Assembly (NCBI RefSeq): GCF_026162625.1
Contig: NZ_JAOTBD010000007.1
Span: 62,001-126,000, forward strand
Length of the DNA: 64,000 bases
Direction: 5' to 3'
Source: Paracoccus beibuensis
Lineage (GTDB): Bacteria; Pseudomonadota; Alphaproteobacteria; Rhodobacterales; Rhodobacteraceae
Part shown: in pieces, positions 11,725 through 20,822 of the stretch
How the letters are laid out: every line of letters starts with the position of its first letter
Numbering within the stretch: position 1 is the stretch's first letter
Translations under genes and position numbers: made by a program
The notes under the pieces: generated by a model
The model's database searches: none
What the model was told of the DNA's origin: nothing
What the model saw: only the letters and a program-made list of their open reading frames with translations

Positions 11725-13602
11725 TCAGTTCCGCAGGGCGCCGGCCGCGCGCAGAGCCTCGGCCTTCTCGTCGTCGTACCACCAGAAATCCAGCTCGCCC
11801 AAGGCATAGGGCGGCAGTTCCTCGGGGCGGCCGAACATGTCGTAATAGGCGACCAGGTGGTTGGCGTTGTACCACTGCGGCACCCAGAAATGCAGGCTGC
11901 GCAGCGCCCGGTCCAGAGCATGCACGCCGGTTGTCAGTTCGTCCTGCGTATCGGCCTCCTCGACGTTCTTGATCAGTGCGTCGATCGCCGGGTTGGCCAG
12001 CCCCATCGAGTTGAAGACGTCGCCCACGTTCGCGGAGCCGAAATACTGCTGAAGCCCTGCACCCGGGATCTCGGACTGGCCCAGGTGGTCGCCGATCATG
12101 TCGAAGTCGAAGCTGCGGCGGCGATTTTCGTATTCGGCGTTGTCCACGCGAGCGTTGCGGGCGTCGACCCCAAGTGCGCGAAGATTTTCGACGAAGGGAT
12201 TGATCACGCGGTCGAACGTCTGGCTGTCGTTCAGGATCTCCAGCGTCAGGACCTCGCCCGCCTCGTTGCGGCGCAGGCCGTCGTCTCCAGTCACCCAGCC
12301 CGCGTCGTTCAGCAACTGCGCGGCGCGGCGCAGGTTCGGGCGGTCTGTCTGGCGGGCGCCGCTTTCGGGGGCGGTCACGACCTCATCCGTCAGGATGCCC
12401 TCGGGCAGGTCCGCCGCCAGCGGCTCCAGCAACGCCAGTTCGCCCTCCGAAGGTGTGCCGGTGGCTTCGAGGTCGCTGTTTTCCCAAAAACTGTCGACGC
12501 GGTCGTAGAGGCCATAAAACAGCGACTTGTTGGACCACTCGAAGTTGAAGGCCAGACCGATCGCCTCGCGGACGCGGGGGTCCTGGAACTTGGGCTTGCG
12601 CAGGTTCAGCACCCAAGCCTGCCCCGAGGCGATGTTGCCGTCGGGCAGCGTCTCCATCTTGACCCAGCCGTTCTGGACGGCAGGAAAATCATAGCGCGTC
12701 GCCCAGATGATGCTGCTGACCTCTCGGCGGAAGGTGTATTCGCCGGCCTTGAACGCCTCGAACGCGGCGTCATAGTCCGAGAAGTACTCGTACCGGATGC
12801 GGTCGAAGTTGAAACGACCGCGGTTGATCGCGAGGTCCGCGCCCCAATAATCCGTGTCGCGGCGATAGCTGACGTTACGGTTCAGGTCCGCTCGGTCGAA
12901 GACATAGGGGCCGGATCCGACGAAGGGCTCCTGCATCGTCTGTTCCAGGTCGCGATCGTTGGCCTCAAAGTCGGCGCGGCTGAAGACCGGCAGGCTGCCA
13001 ACCGACTGGATCAGGTCGCGGCGTGGATAGTCGGCGGTGAAGTCGAAGCGGATGCGGTGGTCGTCCAGCACCTCGGCCTTGGCGACCTGCTGACCGATGA
13101 CGGTGCGAAAGCTGGACAGGCCCTTGTCGCGCAACGTCTCGTAGCTGAAGAGGATGTCATGCGCGGTCAGCGGCGTGCCGTCGCTGAACCTAACCTCCGG
13201 GCGCAGGTTGAAGATTACCCAGTCGCGGCTTTCGGGATATTCGATCGTCTCGCAGAGCAGGCAGTAGGCCGCGCCGACCTCATTCGCGGGGACAGTCAGG
13301 ACCGATTCAAGCATGATCGTCGACAGGGCAGCCGCCCGGCCACGGAAGGTGAAGGGGTTGTAGTTGTCGAAGCCGCTGGAATTGGGGATCGACTGAGAGA
13401 TCTCACCCCCCTTGGGCGCGTCGGGGTTCACGTAAGGCAGGTGGTCGAAGTCGACGGACAGTGCCAGTTCATCGAAGATCGAGACGCCATGCGCCCGAAT
13501 GACCTTGCCGTCTTCGCTGGTCCGGGCCGGGTCCTGCGCGTGGATCGGGGCCGCGATGGCCAGGGCAGCAAGAACGGCGGCAGAGAGGGCGGCATGGCGC
13601 AT
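11725..13602 (-). CDS. yejA: peptide-binding protein of ABC importer (YejA-like)
   Basis: Periplasmic substrate-binding protein, 625 residues, family SBP_bac_5. It has a Sec signal peptide (basic start, AALSAAVLAALAIAAP core, cleavage after AQA-type AHAQ) and typical cluster-C features: FDNYNPFTFRG, the VRFSDGTPLTAHDILFSY segment, and a VREAIGLAFNFEW helix. As first gene of yejABEF it sets substrate specificity; relatives bind oligopeptides or peptide antibiotics such as microcin C. The promoter must lie within 13603-13700, next to the cycM terminator. Confidence 0.92.
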   Translation of the reverse strand: MRHAALSAAVLAALAIAAPIHAQDPARTSEDGKVIRAHGVSIFDELALSVDFDHLPYVNPDAPKGGEISQSIPNSSGFDNYNPFTFRGRAAALSTIMLESVLTVPANEVGAAYCLLCETIEYPESRDWVIFNLRPEVRFSDGTPLTAHDILFSYETLRDKGLSSFRTVIGQQVAKAEVLDDHRIRFDFTADYPRRDLIQSVGSLPVFSRADFEANDRDLEQTMQEPFVGSGPYVFDRADLNRNVSYRRDTDYWGADLAINRGRFNFDRIRYEYFSDYDAAFEAFKAGEYTFRREVSSIIWATRYDFPAVQNGWVKMETLPDGNIASGQAWVLNLRKPKFQDPRVREAIGLAFNFEWSNKSLFYGLYDRVDSFWENSDLEATGTPSEGELALLEPLAADLPEGILTDEVVTAPESGARQTDRPNLRRAAQLLNDAGWVTGDDGLRRNEAGEVLTLEILNDSQTFDRVINPFVENLRALGVDARNARVDNAEYENRRRSFDFDMIGDHLGQSEIPGAGLQQYFGSANVGDVFNSMGLANPAIDALIKNVEEADTQDELTTGVHALDRALRSLHFWVPQWYNANHLVAYYDMFGRPEELPPYALGELDFWWYDDEKAEALRAAGALRN

Positions 13603-13701
13603 GGGGCAGGCTCCTTCAGACGTTGCGGCAGGCTAGGCCAGCCGACCCCGCCCCTCAAGCCGCGTTTTCGTGAGCATCCGTTGACGCCTGCCCCGCCCTG
13701 C

Positions 13702-13735
13702 CAACAAGAAAGGCGCCGCCCGAAAGGCGACGCCT
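13702..13735 (-). terminator. intrinsic terminator after cycM
   Basis: Arms at 13711-13720 and 13726-13735 pair over ten positions with one G-U wobble and a five-base loop. Read on the minus strand the hairpin is followed by a T-rich tail (TTTCTTGTT). It sits about 20 bases past the cycM stop and insulates yejA from cycM. Confidence 0.7.
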
Positions 13736-13755
13736 CTTCATCCGATGTCCGGCGA

Positions 13756-14298
13756 TCAGGAGTTCGACTGCAGATAGGCGATCAGGTTTGCACGCGCCTG
13801 AGGGTCCTTGAGACCTGCGAAGCTCATGGCGGTGCCGGGAACGACGCCGCGGGGGTTCTCGATGAAGTGCTGGATGGCGTTCGGGTCCCAAACCGGTGCC
13901 TCGGCGGCATGGGCGACCATCGCGTCGGTATAGCCGAAGCCCGCGACGCTTGCGACTTCGCGGCCGACGACGCCGTTCAGGTGCGGGCCGACGCCGTCGC
14001 TGCCGTCAAGCGCGTGGCAGGACCGGCATTTCGCCCATTCACGTTCACCCGCGGCGGCATCGGCAGATGCCATCAGTTCGTCGAAGTTGATTTCGGGTTC
14101 TTCCTCGGCGCCGCCTTCGGCGGCTTCGGGAACGGGAATCGTGTAGGCCTGCGCGATCTCTTCCTCGCCATGGCCCCCGCCGTGCCCGGCCGGGCCGACG
14201 TGGAACAGAGCCGACGCGCCCCAGTTGGCCAGCATCAGGAACAGCAGCGCGCCGATGAAGGCTCCGGCTGCCTTGGTCAGGGTCATGGTGTTGAACAT
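13756..14298 (-). CDS. cycM: membrane-anchored cytochrome c552 (CycM type)
   Basis: Electron carrier that shuttles electrons from the bc1 complex to the terminal oxidase, anchored on the periplasmic side of the inner membrane. The 180 residues have an uncleaved N-terminal anchor (about 10-32), an acidic/Ala-rich linker (45-70), and a class I c-type haem domain with CRSCH at 91-95 and the distal ligand methionine in PGTAMSF at 158. This layout matches cytochrome c552 of Paracoccus denitrificans and is one of the best clues to the organism. Start at 14298 is preferred over a longer frame; a second ATG four codons downstream is an alternative. Diverges from pheA. Confidence 0.9.
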   Translation of the reverse strand: MFNTMTLTKAAGAFIGALLFLMLANWGASALFHVGPAGHGGGHGEEEIAQAYTIPVPEAAEGGAEEEPEINFDELMASADAAAGEREWAKCRSCHALDGSDGVGPHLNGVVGREVASVAGFGYTDAMVAHAAEAPVWDPNAIQHFIENPRGVVPGTAMSFAGLKDPQARANLIAYLQSNS

Positions 14299-14421
14299 CG
14301 CGTGCGGTCCCCGCCTTGGTAAGCTCGTCAAGTCGAGCGGTATGTATCCGCTTTCACTTTGAAGGTTCAAGGTGTAGTTACCCCGGCACCTCCAAAATTC
14401 GCAGACGCGGGGAACCTTGCC

Positions 14422-15276
14422 ATGACGACGAATCGTATCGCCTTTCAGGGAGAACCCGGCGCCTACAGCCACGAAGCCTGCCGCTCCGCCCGGCCCCAGA
14501 TGGACCCGCTGCCCTGCCGCACCTTTGAGGATGTCATCGAAGCCGTGCGCGCCGGCGAGGCCGACCTGGCCATGCTGCCGGTCGAGAACTCAACCTATGG
14601 TCGGGTGGCCGATATCCACCATTTGCTGCCCGAATCCGGCCTGCACATCGTGGATGAAGCCTTTGTGCGCGTTCATATCAGCCTGCTCGCCGTGCCCGGA
14701 ACGCGGCTCGTGGACGTCACCGACGCCATGAGCCACACGGTCCTTCTGGGCCAGTGCCGCGGCTTTCTGCGCCGTCACGGCATCCGCCCGATGACGGGTG
14801 GCGACACGGCCGGATCGGCCAAGGACGTGGCGCAGCGCGGCATTCCGTCGCTGGCGGCCCTCGCGGCGCCCCTTGCGGGCGAGATCTACGGCCTCGACCG
14901 CCTGGCCGACGAGATCGAGGATCGACAGAACAACACGACGCGCTTCCTGATCATGTCGCGCGAGCCCGATTTCAGCCGTCGTGCCGACCGGATGCTGACC
15001 AGTTTCGTCTTCCGGGTGCGCAACATTCCTGCCGCGCTCTACAAGGCGATGGGCGGGTTTGCCACGAACGGCGTCAACATGACCAAGCTGGAAAGCTACA
15101 TGGTAGATGGCGTCTTCACCGCGACCCAGTTCTATGCCGATATCGAGGGACACCCCGGGGACGCGAATGTCCGGCTGGCGATGGACGAGCTGTCCTATTT
15201 CACGTCCAGCCTGAACGTGTTGGGCGTCTATCCGGCCGATCCCCTGCGCGAAGCGCAGCGGCAGGCGGCGGACTGA
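14422..15276 (+). CDS. pheA: prephenate dehydratase
   Basis: Converts prephenate to phenylpyruvate in phenylalanine biosynthesis. A monofunctional enzyme of 284 residues with no chorismate mutase domain. The catalytic domain starts [15 protein letters not shown], keeps [11 protein letters not shown] and the essential threonine motif in [10 protein letters not shown]; a C-terminal ACT domain follows ([14 protein letters not shown], then [11 protein letters not shown]), with ESYM in place of the commoner ESRP that helps bind feedback phenylalanine. ATG at 14422 is chosen over the longer frame from 14359, since it gives the standard N-terminus. Diverges from cycM. Confidence 0.93.
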   Translation: MTTNRIAFQGEPGAYSHEACRSARPQMDPLPCRTFEDVIEAVRAGEADLAMLPVENSTYGRVADIHHLLPESGLHIVDEAFVRVHISLLAVPGTRLVDVTDAMSHTVLLGQCRGFLRRHGIRPMTGGDTAGSAKDVAQRGIPSLAALAAPLAGEIYGLDRLADEIEDRQNNTTRFLIMSREPDFSRRADRMLTSFVFRVRNIPAALYKAMGGFATNGVNMTKLESYMVDGVFTATQFYADIEGHPGDANVRLAMDELSYFTSSLNVLGVYPADPLREAQRQAAD

Positions 15277-15280
15277 CGCG

Positions 15281-15841
15281 TCAGGCGACCTGCCCGCTCA
15301 TCTGGTCGACGAATTCGCGGATGCGGTTCTGGTAGCGACGGTCCAGCTGCGCCTTGCCCAGCTTGGCCGTCTGAAGCATCAGTCGCGCCTTCATGTTTCG
15401 CGGCCGAACCTCGGTCTCGAAGATCAGGCGCGATCTGGCTCGGCTGAGCGCAACCACGGTCGCATTGACGGCCACGTCGACCGCCTCGGACCGCCCGACC
15501 ATCGTCAGCAGTTCGGGCCGGTCGAAGCGGGTGACGGCCAGCCTCAGGCTGCGGGCGCGACCGCGCCAATCGAAGCCGATGTTCCATCCCATGCCGATCC
15601 CCGGCTCTTGAGCCGGATCGATGCGGGCCACGCTTGCACCCCGACCGATCAGCAGACGTTCCATTGCGTCGAAATTACCGATTGCGGCAAACAATTTGTC
15701 GGCTGGAAGCTCGCCGTCGAGGCGTGTCGAGAACTTCATGCGTAACAACCCGCTGACCTTGCTCGAAGCATCTTGGAAACCAGAAACCGCCACCGGCTGA
15801 TAGTCCAGATCGGCATTCGTGTTCAACCAGGTCATCAGCAT
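15281..15841 (-). CDS. SRPBCC-fold family protein
   Basis: A 186-residue protein of the START/SRPBCC ligand-binding type. Evidence is the pattern STRLDGELPADKLFAAIGNF...MERLL near residue 50 followed by alternating beta strands and a long C-terminal helix (KARLMLQTAKLGKAQLDRRYQNRIREF). Start at 15841 is chosen because GGGG-rich DNA lies just upstream; an ATG two codons in is equally possible. It converges with pheA four bases apart. No ligand can be named. Confidence 0.75.
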   Translation of the reverse strand: MLMTWLNTNADLDYQPVAVSGFQDASSKVSGLLRMKFSTRLDGELPADKLFAAIGNFDAMERLLIGRGASVARIDPAQEPGIGMGWNIGFDWRGRARSLRLAVTRFDRPELLTMVGRSEAVDVAVNATVVALSRARSRLIFETEVRPRNMKARLMLQTAKLGKAQLDRRYQNRIREFVDQMSGQVA

Positions 15842-16007
15842 TCTTCGCCCCCCACTCGGCACGAGTCACAAATGTGACATATCGGCTTTGGCATTCCGAT
15901 TCTTATGTGCAGATTAGATCGAATCTCTCCCGCTATCCATGTAAAATTCGTTAAACTGCAATCTCCGGTTGTCGTCCTTGCCTTTGCCGCGCTAACCATG
16001 GGACAAG

Positions 16008-17942
16008 ATGGCCTCATCCGGGCAGTTGACGGACATGACCCTACACGCACGGCCAGGTGATGGCCCAGGTCAATCTATAGCGACGGCCACTCCGCAAGGT
16101 GACGCGCAGGACGGTACGGCTACACCCATGCGTCTGCGGATCCTCGCCACCAGCGACGTGCACATGCACCTTCTGCCATTCGATTACCTTGCGAACCGGC
16201 CGGTCGAGGGCTTGGGCCTTGCGCGCACCGCCACGCTGATCTCCCGGCTCCGGAACGAGACCGAGACGTCGATCCTGCTGGACAACGGCGACTTCCTGCA
16301 GGGGGGGCCAATGGGCGACGTCCTTGCGCGGAGCACTGTTCAGGGCGGTTCGGCGCATCCGGCGATTGCCGCAATGAATGCGCTCGGCTACGACGCGGCC
16401 GCGCTTGGCAACCACGACTTCAACTTCGGGCTGACGTACCTTCGTCGTGTCGTCGCGCAAGCAGATTTCCCGATGCTGGCCGCGAACCTCTCGCTGCGCC
16501 ACGGATCGGCTTTTGCCAGCCACACGGTCATCGAGCGCCGCCTGACCGGCCCTGACGGGCGGCACCGTATCCTGCGGATCGGGGTGATCGGGTTTCTTCC
16601 GCCGCAGACGGACGAATGGGACCAGGACCTGCGCGACGAGATGCGCAGCGCGGACATCATCGCCACCGCTCGCCAGCTGGTGCCCCGCCTGCGCGGCATG
16701 GGGGTGGACCTGGTCGTCGCACTTGCCCATAGCGGGATCGGCGCGCCCGACCCGTTCCCCAGGATGGAGCATGCGGCAACGGCGCTGGCGGGGCTGCAGG
16801 GGATCGACGTCGTGATCGCCGGCCATACGCACGAGGTGTTTCCGTCACCTCGCTGGCACGGCCGCGAGGGCATCGACGCGGCCCGCGGCACGCTTGCGGG
16901 CAAGCCCGCCGTGATGCCAGGATTTGCCGGGTCGCATGTCGGGGTGATCGACCTGGACTTCAGCATCGACGAGAACGGCGCGTTTCGCATCTCGGACTTT
17001 CGCGTCCGGGCCGAGCCTGTGGCCCCGGGCACGCCGGCCTCGCCCTTGGTGGTGCGGCCGGTCAACTCTGCCCATCGCTGCACGCTGAGGCAGCTGGGCA
17101 TGCGCATCGGGCGGACCGAGACGGCTCTCAGCAGCCACTTTTCGCTGATCGGCTACGATGCGGCGCTGCGGCTGGTGAACCGGGCGCAGCGGTGGCACGT
17201 CAGGCAGCGCCTGTCGAGGACGAGGCTTGCACATCTGCCGGTCCTGTCGGCGGCGGCGCCCTACCGTGCGGGGGGACGCGGCGGGGCCGACCATTTCACC
17301 GACGTCCCGGCAGGACGGATGGACCAGCGTCACCTGGCGGATGTCTATTCCTTCCCGAACCGCGTCGCGGCCGTCCGGCTGACGGGAAGCCAGATTCGCG
17401 ACTGGCTGGAACGCTCTGCCAGCATTTTCAACAGGGTGTTCCCAGACGCCCCTGACCAGCCCCTGCTGAACCCCGACTTCCCGGCCTACAACTTCGACGT
17501 CATCGAGGGCGTTGAGTGGCGGATCGACCTGTCGCAGCCCGCGCGGTTCCACCCTGAGGGCAGCCTGGCCTCGCCCGAGGGGCGCCGGATCGGCGACCTG
17601 CGCTGGCGCGGCCGCCCGGTGGCAGAGGATCAAGAGTTCATCCTGGCGACCAACTCGTATCGGCTGGCAACCTGCGGCCTCTTCAGCCCGCTCGTGTCGC
17701 CGGATGCGGTGGCACTGGCGCGGGACGCGATGACGCTGGACGTGCTGCGCCGATATGTCCGGCAACAGCGGCGGGTCCGGATCCCCGAAAAGCCGCATTG
17801 GCGCTTCGTTCCGCAGGCAAATGCGACCGTCATCTTCGAGACTGCGCCGGCGGCCCTCGGCCGCCCCCTGCCGGCCTCGTGCCGGTCAGAGCCTGCAGGT
17901 CTGTCGCCCGAAGGTTTCGCCCGGATCAGGCTGTATCTCTGA
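16008..17942 (+). CDS. 5'-nucleotidase / 2',3'-cyclic phosphodiesterase family (CpdB-like)
   Basis: Two-domain metallophosphoesterase of 644 residues related to CpdB and UshA. The calcineurin-type metal site is intact: ATSDVHMHL, DNGDFLQGGP, GNHDFNFG, LAHSGIG and AGHTHEV; the C-terminal nucleotide-recognition domain follows, with FPNRVAAVRLTG and an NPDFPAYNFDVIEGVEW segment typical of CpdB. Unlike periplasmic relatives there is no signal peptide: the first 40 residues are polar, and a stop codon lies in frame 15 bases upstream of the ATG, so a longer start is impossible. It may be cytoplasmic or exported by another route. An alternative start is ATG 16035. Confidence 0.88.
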   Translation: MASSGQLTDMTLHARPGDGPGQSIATATPQGDAQDGTATPMRLRILATSDVHMHLLPFDYLANRPVEGLGLARTATLISRLRNETETSILLDNGDFLQGGPMGDVLARSTVQGGSAHPAIAAMNALGYDAAALGNHDFNFGLTYLRRVVAQADFPMLAANLSLRHGSAFASHTVIERRLTGPDGRHRILRIGVIGFLPPQTDEWDQDLRDEMRSADIIATARQLVPRLRGMGVDLVVALAHSGIGAPDPFPRMEHAATALAGLQGIDVVIAGHTHEVFPSPRWHGREGIDAARGTLAGKPAVMPGFAGSHVGVIDLDFSIDENGAFRISDFRVRAEPVAPGTPASPLVVRPVNSAHRCTLRQLGMRIGRTETALSSHFSLIGYDAALRLVNRAQRWHVRQRLSRTRLAHLPVLSAAAPYRAGGRGGADHFTDVPAGRMDQRHLADVYSFPNRVAAVRLTGSQIRDWLERSASIFNRVFPDAPDQPLLNPDFPAYNFDVIEGVEWRIDLSQPARFHPEGSLASPEGRRIGDLRWRGRPVAEDQEFILATNSYRLATCGLFSPLVSPDAVALARDAMTLDVLRRYVRQQRRVRIPEKPHWRFVPQANATVIFETAPAALGRPLPASCRSEPAGLSPEGFARIRLYL

Positions 17943-17967
17943 GGCTCGGGTTGCGGCGGGACAGGGC

Positions 17968-17995
17968 TTGCATCCCGCAGCCGCGCGCCTTATGT
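17968..17995 (+). promoter_or_regulatory. sigma70-type promoter of the SRP RNA gene
   Basis: A -35 TTGCAT at 17968-17973 and a -10 TTATGT at 17990-17995 are separated by 16 bases. Transcription starting about eight bases further on would begin at 18004, exactly where the SRP RNA stem begins. Confidence 0.55.
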
Positions 17996-18003
17996 CACGC
18001 ATC

Positions 18004-18097
18004 GAGAGGTTGGCGCGGGCGGACGCCCCGCCAACTCGGTCAGGTCCGGAAGGAAGCAGCCGTAACGGGTCCCGTTTGGGTCGTTGTCCAGCCTCTC
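18004..18097 (+). ncRNA. ffs: signal recognition particle RNA, small 4.5S type
   Basis: RNA component of the signal recognition particle, which with Ffh targets nascent membrane proteins. The conserved apical domain GGTCAGGTCCGGAAGGAAGC begins at 18038, carrying the GGAA tetraloop and the asymmetric internal loop bound by Ffh. The ends pair: GAGAGGTTGG at 18004-18013 with CCAGCCTCTC at 18088-18097. The length of about 94 bases fits the short bacterial SRP RNA without an Alu domain. IS debris begins about 240 bases downstream. Confidence 0.93.
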
Positions 18098-18336
18098 ACC
18101 CCCTAACTCCGTAGGCTGTTCTATCGTAGAGCTTGCCTTGAGTTTGAGAGCGTGTAGTCCTTGCGGTATTACACACCAAATCTCTCGTATGGTTGAAATC
18201 ACCCGTCACCTGTCGCGCTTTGTCCGGCCTGAACAACACTTGGCTCGTTGATTTTGCGCGATGAAGCTGCGGATTTGCTCGCGTTGAATCGCAGGGTTTC
18301 GTATGCTTGGCCAGAAGCCTTGCGATCCGGTCGCCG
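18098..18336. other. no gene seen between SRP RNA and IS5-like remnant
   Basis: AT-richer than its surroundings and without a supportable reading frame. It probably contains the left edge of the accessory island; no clean terminal inverted repeat was recognised. Confidence 0.5.
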
Positions 18337-18883
18337 ATGAAGCCCCATTTTCGTGCTCCTGAACAGGATGACCTGCTCCGCCCCCGACTGGTCGACACCC
18401 GCCACGAGTCGGTGAAGCCTGCGGCACTGATCGATCGGGGGGCGCGCTTCTTCCCGTCGCATCAGGGTCGGCCTGCGCCGTCGCCGCGCCTGGTGGCGGG
18501 GCTGATGTATCGCCAGCATGCCTTCAAGCTGTCGGACGAGGCCGTCGTCGCCCGTTGGGTCGAGAACCCGTATCATCAGCACTTCACCGGCGAGACGTTC
18601 TTCCGGCACCGCCCGCCGATCGATCCCTCGTCGCTGGTGCGCTGGCGCAAGCGGATCGGCGAGGAAGGAGTGGAGTGGCTGCTGATCAGGACCCCTTGAA
18701 GCAGGCCGAGCCGCCGGCGCGGGCGGCGACAAGAGCCTGAAGCGGGTCGCGGTCGACACAACCGTGATGGAAAAAGCCATCGCCCATCCCCCGGATGCGC
18801 GGCTTTCCGAGCGGGCGCGCGCACGGCTGGTGGGGTTGGCGAAAGAAGCCAGGATCGATCTGCGCCAGAGCTACGCCCGTCGC
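18337..18883 (+). pseudogene. IS5-like transposase remnant
   Basis: Degenerate transposase. From ATG 18337 the frame reads MKPHFRAPEQDDLLRPRLVD, then PRLVAGLMYRQHAFKLSDEAV and an RHRPPIDPSSLVRWRKRIGEEG segment, all familiar from alphaproteobacterial IS5-type transposases. Small internal deletions are evident (after RLVD and after ALID), a stop arises after LLIRTP at 18699, and the homology resumes in another frame from about 18698 (KSLKRVAVDTTVMEKAIAHP) up to RQSYAR at about 18880, where it ends abruptly. The C-terminal half with the rest of the DDE site is missing. Confidence 0.8.
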
Positions 18884-18888
18884 TGTTC

Positions 18889-19010
18889 AGCTGTGTTGAT
18901 CTTGAGGAGCGCATTCCTGTGCGACACGCTGCACAAGATCCGACAGGTCGTGGATGACGCGCTTGCCAATCTCGATAAAGACATCGCTACCCCGGCTTCT
19001 GAGGGCGTGA
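18889..19010 (+). pseudogene. IS1182-like transposase N-terminal fragment
   Basis: Fused directly to the broken IS5-like gene. One frame reads CVDLEERIPVRH and, after a small frameshift near 18930, another reads LHKIRQVVDDALANLDKD. Together they match the conserved start of IS1182-family transposases (D-L-E-E-R-I-P, then P-L-R-K-I-R-x-x-V). Only about 35 residues survive. Assignment is from memory of the family pattern and is moderate. Confidence 0.5.
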
Positions 19011-19614
19011 CCACAGACGGGGCATCAGGCACCCAAGCCTCGAGCCCTGGAGGACCCGACCATGATCTTCGTCGATCGCCTAGCCGGGAAACCATCTAAA
19101 TCGTCGACCGGGTCAGCACCCTGCTAGGTGACCCGCAGCCATCGGTTTGGGCACGGCACTTTTTGTCGGCGCCTTCCAGATGCCGGCAGGAAAATCCGCT
19201 CCGGTCATTGGCCGATCCGTCTCGAATAGCGGACGCTGCCTGTGGCAAGTCGCTGCCGCGACGGTGAATGCCGCTTTGGTGAAGGTTTTCCGATGCGGGC
19301 CGTGGCGTGAGGGTGGCGCCTAGTGTTCGGGCGGCCCGCGTTGGCAAACCTCCCAAGGACGAAGCCGCGAGGAGCTTGGCGCCACCTATGGGAAAGAGTG
19401 CTTCCGGTGGGAGCCGCCATTGCATCTGGCAAGCCCCCCAGGTGTAGAGGCGGCACGCGCGCGGCCCTATCATCGAGGAATGCGGGGGCATACAGATCCT
19501 GATGATGGTGCATTGCGCCCATTTTCCACCGAATGAGCAGCCCTGGGCAAGCACCGACAGTCCGGCGTCTGATGCAGAACCGGCGGCGGATCGGCCAAGG
19601 TGATGGGCGTATCA
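19011..19614. other. non-coding stretch flanking the IS91-like unit
   Basis: About 600 bases with no supportable gene. Open frames exist on the minus strand but have no recognisable domains and look like chance frames in GC-rich DNA. The terminus of the IS91-like unit must lie here, beyond the transposase stop at 19615, but its end could not be placed. Confidence 0.5.
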
Positions 19615-20810
19615 TCATGCTGCCTGCTCGCGTTGCGGTTCCGGTGACTGCGGCTTCTGCCCGCGCCGGAAGATCTCGATGATCCGCATCGGGCCGCCGC
19701 AGCAGGGGCACGGTTCACGCAGGGTAAGAGGGATGACCTCAACGGCGACCTGAGGTGCTGGCTCGGGTTGCGCCTCCCCGAGCAGGCTTCGGATCTTTGC
19801 AATGCTGACCTTTCGGCTGGTGCTGGCGAGCAGGCCGTAATGCCGGATGCGGTGAAACCCGTCGGGCAGGACGTGGATCAGGAAACGGCGGATGAACTCA
19901 TGGGTAGCCAGCCGCATGATCTTATGGCGGTCGCTTTGTCGGGTGCGGTAATCCTTCCAGCGGAAGGCAACGGTCCTGGCATCGGCGCTGACCAGTCGGC
20001 TGTTCGAGATGGCCACACGGTGGGTATAGCGGCTCAGATATGCCAACACTGCTTTGGGGCCACCAAAAGGTGGTTTGGCGTAAACCACCCGTTCGATCTT
20101 GCGGAACGGGGCAAGCCACGTGGCCAAGGCCCTGGTTTCTTTCAGCTGAGCCAGGTCACCGTAGAAGACCGACTGCCCGGTGCGATGAAGGGCGAGCAAC
20201 CCATCCAGAAAGAAGCGGCGAAAGAGCCGCGACAGCACTTGCACGTGGACAAAGAAGCCGGGCTTACAGGCGATCCACTTGGTGCCGTCCGGCGACAGGC
20301 CGCCGCCGGGGACGATCATGTGGATATGGGGATGGTGGATCAGCGCCGAGCCCCAGGTATGCAGCACCGCCGTCATGCCGACCTTTGCGCCGAGACGCTT
20401 GGGATCGGCGGCGATGGTCATCACCGTCTCGGCCGAGGCGCGGAATAGCAGGTCATAGACCGCCTTCTTGTTCCAAAATGCGATCTGCGCGATCTGGGCC
20501 GGCAGGGTGAAGACCACGTGGAAATACTCGACCGGCAGCAAGTCCTGAGCGCGCGCTGCCATCCAGTCACGCGCCGCCGGACCCTGGCACTTGGGGCAGT
20601 GCCGGTTCTTGCAGGAATTGTAGGCGATGTGCTGGTGGCTGGACTTGCCACACGCCGCCACGTGCCTGGCCCAAGCGCCTCGGTCCGGCAGGCCTCGATC
20701 GCCGACATCACCTTGAGCTGGGTCCGGCTGACATGACCCGCATTGGCCTGCCGCCACGCAGGCCCATGGACGCGGAAGATGTCAGCGATCTCCAGCCTGG
20801 GCCGGGGCAC
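19615..20810 (-). pseudogene. IS91-like HUH transposase, frameshifted
   Basis: Rolling-circle (Y2 HUH) transposase. The N-terminus is in one frame (MPRPRLEIADIFRVHG through KVMSAIEACRTEALG), then the reading switches near 20670-20685 to the frame that runs on from HVAACGKSS to the end. That second part has the zinc-binding region (YNSCKNRHCPKCQG), the HUH metal motif HPHIHMIVPGGG, and the paired catalytic tyrosines in AYLSRYTHRV. Correcting one base gives a protein of about 398 residues, normal for the family. It is non-functional as read unless the shift is a sequencing error or is programmed. Confidence 0.88.
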
Positions 20811-20822
20811 GCCCGGCGCGGG

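Noticed and set aside
11695..14322. 875-codon plus-strand frame opposite yejA and cycM
   Set aside because: It lies opposite two well-supported genes and has no recognisable domain. High GC produces long antisense frames; the same applies to 3349-5253, 4962-6905, 7775-9325 and 48732-50645.
19096..19554. 152-codon minus-strand frame next to the IS91-like unit
   Set aside because: No domain, odd composition and no ribosome site. Treated as a chance frame.
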